64,000 bases of DNA. Source: Voacanga thouarsii (Eukaryota; Streptophyta; Magnoliopsida; Gentianales; Apocynaceae). This document shows, one piece after another, positions 60,454 to 64,000 of this stretch. The notes under the pieces were generated by a model. The model was not told the origin of the DNA and did no database searches. It saw only the letters and a program-made list of their open reading frames with translations. The stretch spans positions 1,426,001 to 1,490,000 of the forward strand of contig JANUWF010002207.1 of NCBI GenBank assembly GCA_026120185.1, written 5' to 3'. Position 1 is the first letter of the stretch; each line of letters opens with the position of its first letter. The translations under genes were made by a program, and so were the position numbers.

Positions 60454-61066
60454 GCCTTGGTGTTCTCTTGGAGAGACTCACACGAGAGAGAGAGAGAGAG
60501 AAGAGAACAAAAGATGATTCTCTTGTGTGCCTCTTAGTTTTTGTAGAGTTGTTTCATGTGTCCTTTGGTTTTCATATTTTGTTTTTCTTGTGTGACCCAT
60601 GAAGCACCAAAAAATCTCAACAAAAAACCACATCTGAGAATTCTAAACAATTAGAATTCTCTAATTTGTAATTGGAACCCCTCAAGTTCACAGAATTACA
60701 AATTGGCCCATAAATTATAACTAATTATAATTTGGTCACATCAACTTCTCTTTCTCGCAATAAACCCTACTATGTTATCAAATAACATCTTGAGTATATA
60801 ATCCTCTATTGTGTGTGACCTATTAGGTTTCCTGGTCAATTGGTAGCGAATATGAATTAATCTAAACGTCTTTGAGATTAATAATCTATAATTAATTAGA
60901 TTTAATCATATTGATTCTAATCAGGATTGGTTTATTAATTCATCAAATAATAAACCTATATTCCCATATCATGAGCGGTATCTAGAAATACATCATGACC
61001 ACCGATGAGTTCAGGAAGTCAAGTAGCTTGACATGAACCCTTCAATAGTTATCTATGTGATTATCT
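59974..61066 (-). repeat. LTR-like insertion of unknown family with (GAA)n, occupying the gag position of G7
   Basis: On the plus strand it starts TGTTGGGCATCTCTCGCG. In the minus direction it ends TACGCGAGAGATGCCCAACA, which looks like a copia U5 end, and starts near TGCATTAGATAATC. A clean target duplication was not found, so the right limit is approximate. It contains a GAA microsatellite (60359-60452) and an AG tract (60486-60501), which create spurious poly-Glu, poly-Lys and poly-Arg frames. Confidence 0.45.
60359..60452. repeat. (GAA)n microsatellite, ~31 units
   Basis: Uninterrupted GAA/AAG repeats of about 94 bp. Confidence 0.95.
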
Positions 61067-61392
61067 AATGCAAGAATGATGTGCTATGTGATGTGGTACC
61101 CATGCAAGCGGGTCACTTGCTCCTAGGGAGGCATTGGCAATACGATAGGCATGTAAAGCATGATGGGAGGAAGAATACTTATTCCCTACTCAAGGAGGGA
61201 ACTAAGTTTACCCTCACCCCCATGGCCCCTAGTGAGGTGAACAAAGATCAAAGAATCATGAGGAGAAAGAAAAGAAGAAGGGAGCGCAAGATGTTAAACA
61301 AAAATAAGAAATTGAGAGGAAAGAAAAAGAGAGGCAAGAAAAGAGTTGAGAGAGAGGATGGACAAACAAGTGACTTTGACAATCAAGGATAA
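61067..61392 (+). pseudogene. pol: G7 protease C-terminal half and basic linker
   Basis: VLCDVVPMQAGHLLLGRHWQ is the second half of a gypsy protease (the LLLGR motif), followed by YDRHVKHDGRKNTYSL and a Lys/Arg-rich linker. The active-site half and all of gag are absent upstream. A frame change follows near 61350-61390 into RT. Confidence 0.8.
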
Positions 61393-62404
61393 GAGTAAGC
61401 AAGGACAAGAGAGGGGAGGTAAACGAAGAGTGAATTTCTTTGCAAAAGAAAGTGAGGTCAAAGAGGCTATAGAAGCTAAGGAACCGGTTATTCTTCTTTT
61501 ATGTAAAGGTTCTTATGTTTCTAATAAAGATTTTACATTGTTTTTACCTAATGAAATTGCAACTATTCTTCAAGAATTTGAAGACGTTTTTTCAAAGGAG
61601 GTGCCTGGAGGGCTACCACCCATAAGAGGGATTGAGCATCGAATCGACTTTGTGCTCGGAGCCATCATCCCCAATCGACCGGCATATAGAAGCAACCCGG
61701 AGGAGTCCAAAGAGTTGCAAAAGTAAGTAGAGGCATTGCTTGAGAAGGGACATGCGAGAGAGAGCCTAAGCCCATGTGCGGTTCCGGTTCTCTTGGTGCC
61801 CAAAAAGGATGGGACATGGCGTATGTGCCTGGATTGTTGCGCTATCAATAACATCACGGTAAAATACCACTATCCCATTCCTAGGCTAGATGACTTGCTT
61901 AATGAGTTATTTGGTGCATGCATTTTCTCTAAAATTAATTTAAAATTTGGTTATTACCAAATTAGAATAAGAGAAGGGGATGAATGGAAAACGGCTTTTA
62001 AAACTAAACAAGGGTTGTATGAGTGGCTTGTCATGCCTTTTAGATTGTCTAATTCTCCTAGTAATTTCATGCGATTAATGCACCATGTTTTGAGGGAATT
62101 CATTAAAAAATTTGTTATTGTGTACTTTGATGATATATTAATCTATAGCAAATCATATATGGATCATTTGAATCATGTTCAAAGTGTGCTTGTTGCCCTC
62201 CGAAAGGAGAGATTGTATGCTAATCTTGAGAAGTACTCTTTTTGTTTGGAAAAGATTACATTCCTTAGGTATGTTGTGAGTGCCAAAGGGATTGAGGTTG
62301 ATGAGGGAAAAGTGAAAGCCATCCAAGATTGGCCAACCCCTACCACCATTACCCAAGTCCATAGTTTCTATGGGCTAGCTAGCTTCTATAGGAGGTTTAT
62401 CTAA
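61393..62404 (+). pseudogene. pol: G7 reverse transcriptase
   Basis: FEDVFSKEVPGGLPPIRGIEHRID begins the domain, up to a TAG at 61724-61726. The frame resumes in phase (61736-62404): [71 protein letters not shown] and the active site [14 protein letters not shown], then [11 protein letters not shown] and [17 protein letters not shown] stop ends it at YRRFI. Some motif residues differ from family norms (DLKSGY is NLKFGY; G is R in MPFG), suggesting early decay. Confidence 0.9.
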
Positions 62405-62914
62405 AATTTTAGCACTATAGTAGCCCCTCTAACCGAAGTGGTAAAGAAAAGGTAGGATTTAGGTGGGAGGAAGCCCAACAACAAGCCTTTCAAGGCCTCA
62501 AAGACAAATTGATCTAACCTCCAATTCTTATTCTTCCTAATTTTGAGAAGGCCTTTGAGATAGAGTGTGATGCAAGTGGGGTGGGAATATGTGCTGTCTT
62601 GACCTAAGATAGAAAACCCATTGCATATTTTAGTGAGAAATTGTTCGGGGCGGCCCTCAATTAGTCTACCTATGACAAATAGCTTTTTGCCTTAGTGAGG
62701 ACCTTAGAATATTGGCAACACTACCTTTTGCCAAGAGAGTTTGTCATTCATACCGATCATGAGACCCTTAAACACCTCAAGAGCCAACAAAATTTGAACA
62801 AGAGGCATGTAAGATGGATGGAGTTTATTAGGACATTTCCATATGTCATTCAATACAAGAAGGGCAAGAAAAATGTGGTAGTGGATGCACTCTCTTGAAG
62901 GTATGCACTACTAA
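62405..62914 (+). pseudogene. pol: G7 RNase H
   Basis: WEEAQQQAFQ, FEIECDASGVGICAVLT and IAYFSEKL, then a TAG at the catalytic Glu position (YDK*LFALV). The last piece (62695-62898) shows [28 protein letters not shown] and [19 protein letters not shown]. Shifts near 62455 and 62915 separate it from RT and integrase. Two of the acidic residues remain. Confidence 0.88.
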
Positions 62915-64000
62915 ACTTTTTTGGATGCTAAACTTCTTGGTTTTGAACTTGTGAAAGATTTGTATGTTGATGATGAGGAGTTTGGGGATATTTTCCATGC
63001 TTGTGAGAAAAGTGCATTTGCTAAATATTATAGGTATGATGGTTTCTTGTTTAGGGAGGCAAGGCTTTATGTGCCAAAGGGTTCTATTAGGGTGTTGCTA
63101 GTTAGGGAGGCCCATAGTGGGGGACTAATAGGGCATTTTGGTGTTGCAAAGACCTTAGGCATTTTTAAGGAGCATTTCTTTTCGCAAAAAATGAGAAAGG
63201 ATGTGGAGAGACATTGTTCTCAATGCATTATTTGTAGGCGAGCTAAGTCTAGATCCTTTCCACATGGTCTTTATACTCATTTGCCCACACCTAATATGAC
63301 TTGGGTTGATATTTCAATGGACTTCATCTTAGGATTGCCTAGGTCTAAAGGGGGTAAGGACTCCATATTTGTAATTGTCGATCGATTCTCTAAAATGGCT
63401 CATTTTGTGGCTTGTTTCAAGACTAATGATACGTCCTATATTGTAAATTTTTTCTTTAAGGAAGTGGTGAGAATGCACGGGATTCCAAAGACTATTATCT
63501 CAGATAGGGATACTAAATTCCTTAGCTACTTTTGGAGAGTATTATGGAACAAACTTGGTACTAATCTCTTGTTTTCCACAGCTTGTCATCCCCAAGCGGA
63601 CGGACAAATGGAGGTGGTCAACCGAACACTCACCCAACTTTTGCAAACCATAATCAAGAAGAGCTTGAAAAATTGGGAAGAGTGCTTGCCACACATTGAG
63701 TTTGCTTATAATAGAGCTATTCACTCTACCACTTCTTATTCTTCTTTTGAAATTGTGTATGGTTTTAATCCTCTAACCCCTATAGATTTGGTTCCTATGC
63801 CTATAGGTGAACGGTTGAACCTCGATAGAGCTAAGAAGGTGGAAATGGTGAAGGCACTTCATGAGAAGGTGAAAACAACCATTACAAAACGAAATGAAGG
63901 GATCGCCCATAAGCGCAATCAAGGAAGGAAAAATATGTCATTTGAGCTGGGCGATTGGGTATGGGTGCACCTTCGCAAGGAGAGATTTCCCACGCAACGA
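62915..64000 (+). CDS. pol: G7 integrase, open frame of 362 codons to the window edge
   Basis: After the TAA at 62912-62914 there is no stop to base 64000 in this frame. It contains the zinc domain (REAHSGGLIGHFG ... HCSQCIICRRAK: His, His, Cys, Cys present), the core with MDFILGLPRSKGGKDS, ISDRDTKFLSYFW and CHPQADGQMEVVNRTL (Asp, Asp, Glu all intact), AYNRAIHSTTSYSSFEIVYGFNP and the C-terminal GDWVWVHLRKERFP. No Met leads it; as part of a polyprotein it would be made by processing. RNase H upstream is broken, so expression is doubtful, but this domain alone has escaped disruption. Confidence 0.9.

Larger units (their letters stand above)
57211..64000 (+). mobile_element. G7: plus-strand Ty3/gypsy element running off the right edge
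   Basis: Probable 5' LTR 57211-59276, PBS at 59284, leader, then no gag but an LTR-like segment (59974-~61066), then the protease end, RT, RNase H and integrase (integrase last, so gypsy). The polyprotein is of a type with LYEWLVMPF in RT and HPQADGQ in integrase. The clade is not assigned. The rest of integrase and the 3' LTR lie beyond the window. Confidence 0.85.

Noticed and set aside
60230..60602. Open frames of poly-Glu, poly-Lys, poly-Arg and poly-Phe
   Set aside because: All are translations of the GAA microsatellite in different frames; no conserved domain on either side.

Overview
This window is plant nuclear DNA made almost entirely of LTR retrotransposons inserted into one another. 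The evidence is Ty3/gypsy and Ty1/copia polyproteins, primer-binding sites matching plant initiator-tRNA-Met (TGGTATCAGAGC and variants), AT-rich long LTRs and frequent solo LTRs. I see no host protein-coding gene, no rRNA or true tRNA gene and no CRISPR array. The species cannot be named from this window. Element names (G1-G7 gypsy; A, A', B, C and S copia) are mine.

Left block (1-18881): G1 is a minus-strand Ty3/gypsy element entering from the left edge in its integrase. RNase H, reverse transcriptase, protease, gag, leader, PBS and 5' LTR follow to 18881. It has been hit twice by one copia family. A' is a 2042-bp solo LTR between G1's protease and RT, with target duplication GTCCG. A is a structurally complete 9828-bp element (5922-15749) inside G1's LTR, with target duplication AATCC and two 2044-bp LTRs. 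A's gag-pol frame is kept over about 3.6 kb but carries six internal stops.

Middle block (18882-57138): After the 3' LTR of another minus-strand gypsy element (G2) comes an old plus-strand copia element B. Its 5' LTR is at 20904 and its probable 3' LTR ends at 57138. The space between holds later insertions: a SIRE/Maximus-like copia S (25962-35412), with a gypsy solo LTR (G5, duplication TAGAT) in its 5' LTR; a minus-strand chromovirus-like gypsy G3 (35413-~47120), whose 3' LTR holds a 4354-bp solo LTR of a related family (G6); an LTR fragment G4; and copia C (47697-53205), whose 3' LTR abuts the resumed B integrase at 53206. The 5' part of G3, the right part of S, some B integrase and the C 5' LTR are missing, so one or more large deletions have collapsed this nest near 47120.

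Right block (57211-64000): G7 is a plus-strand gypsy element. It has a probable 5' LTR with a TATA box, a PBS, a leader, no recognisable gag (an unrelated ~1.1 kb LTR-like segment sits there), then the protease tail, RT, RNase H and an integrase frame still open at the window edge.

None of the elements looks autonomous. Many inactivating changes are G-to-A or C-to-T, as expected from decay of methylated cytosines. The most interesting non-coding signals are paired hairpins in copia leaders and a hairpin with a constant loop in gypsy LTRs, both apparently maintained by compensatory change. Also notable are Pol III box A/B-like modules in several LTRs and GC-rich repeat modules just upstream of LTR TATA boxes.
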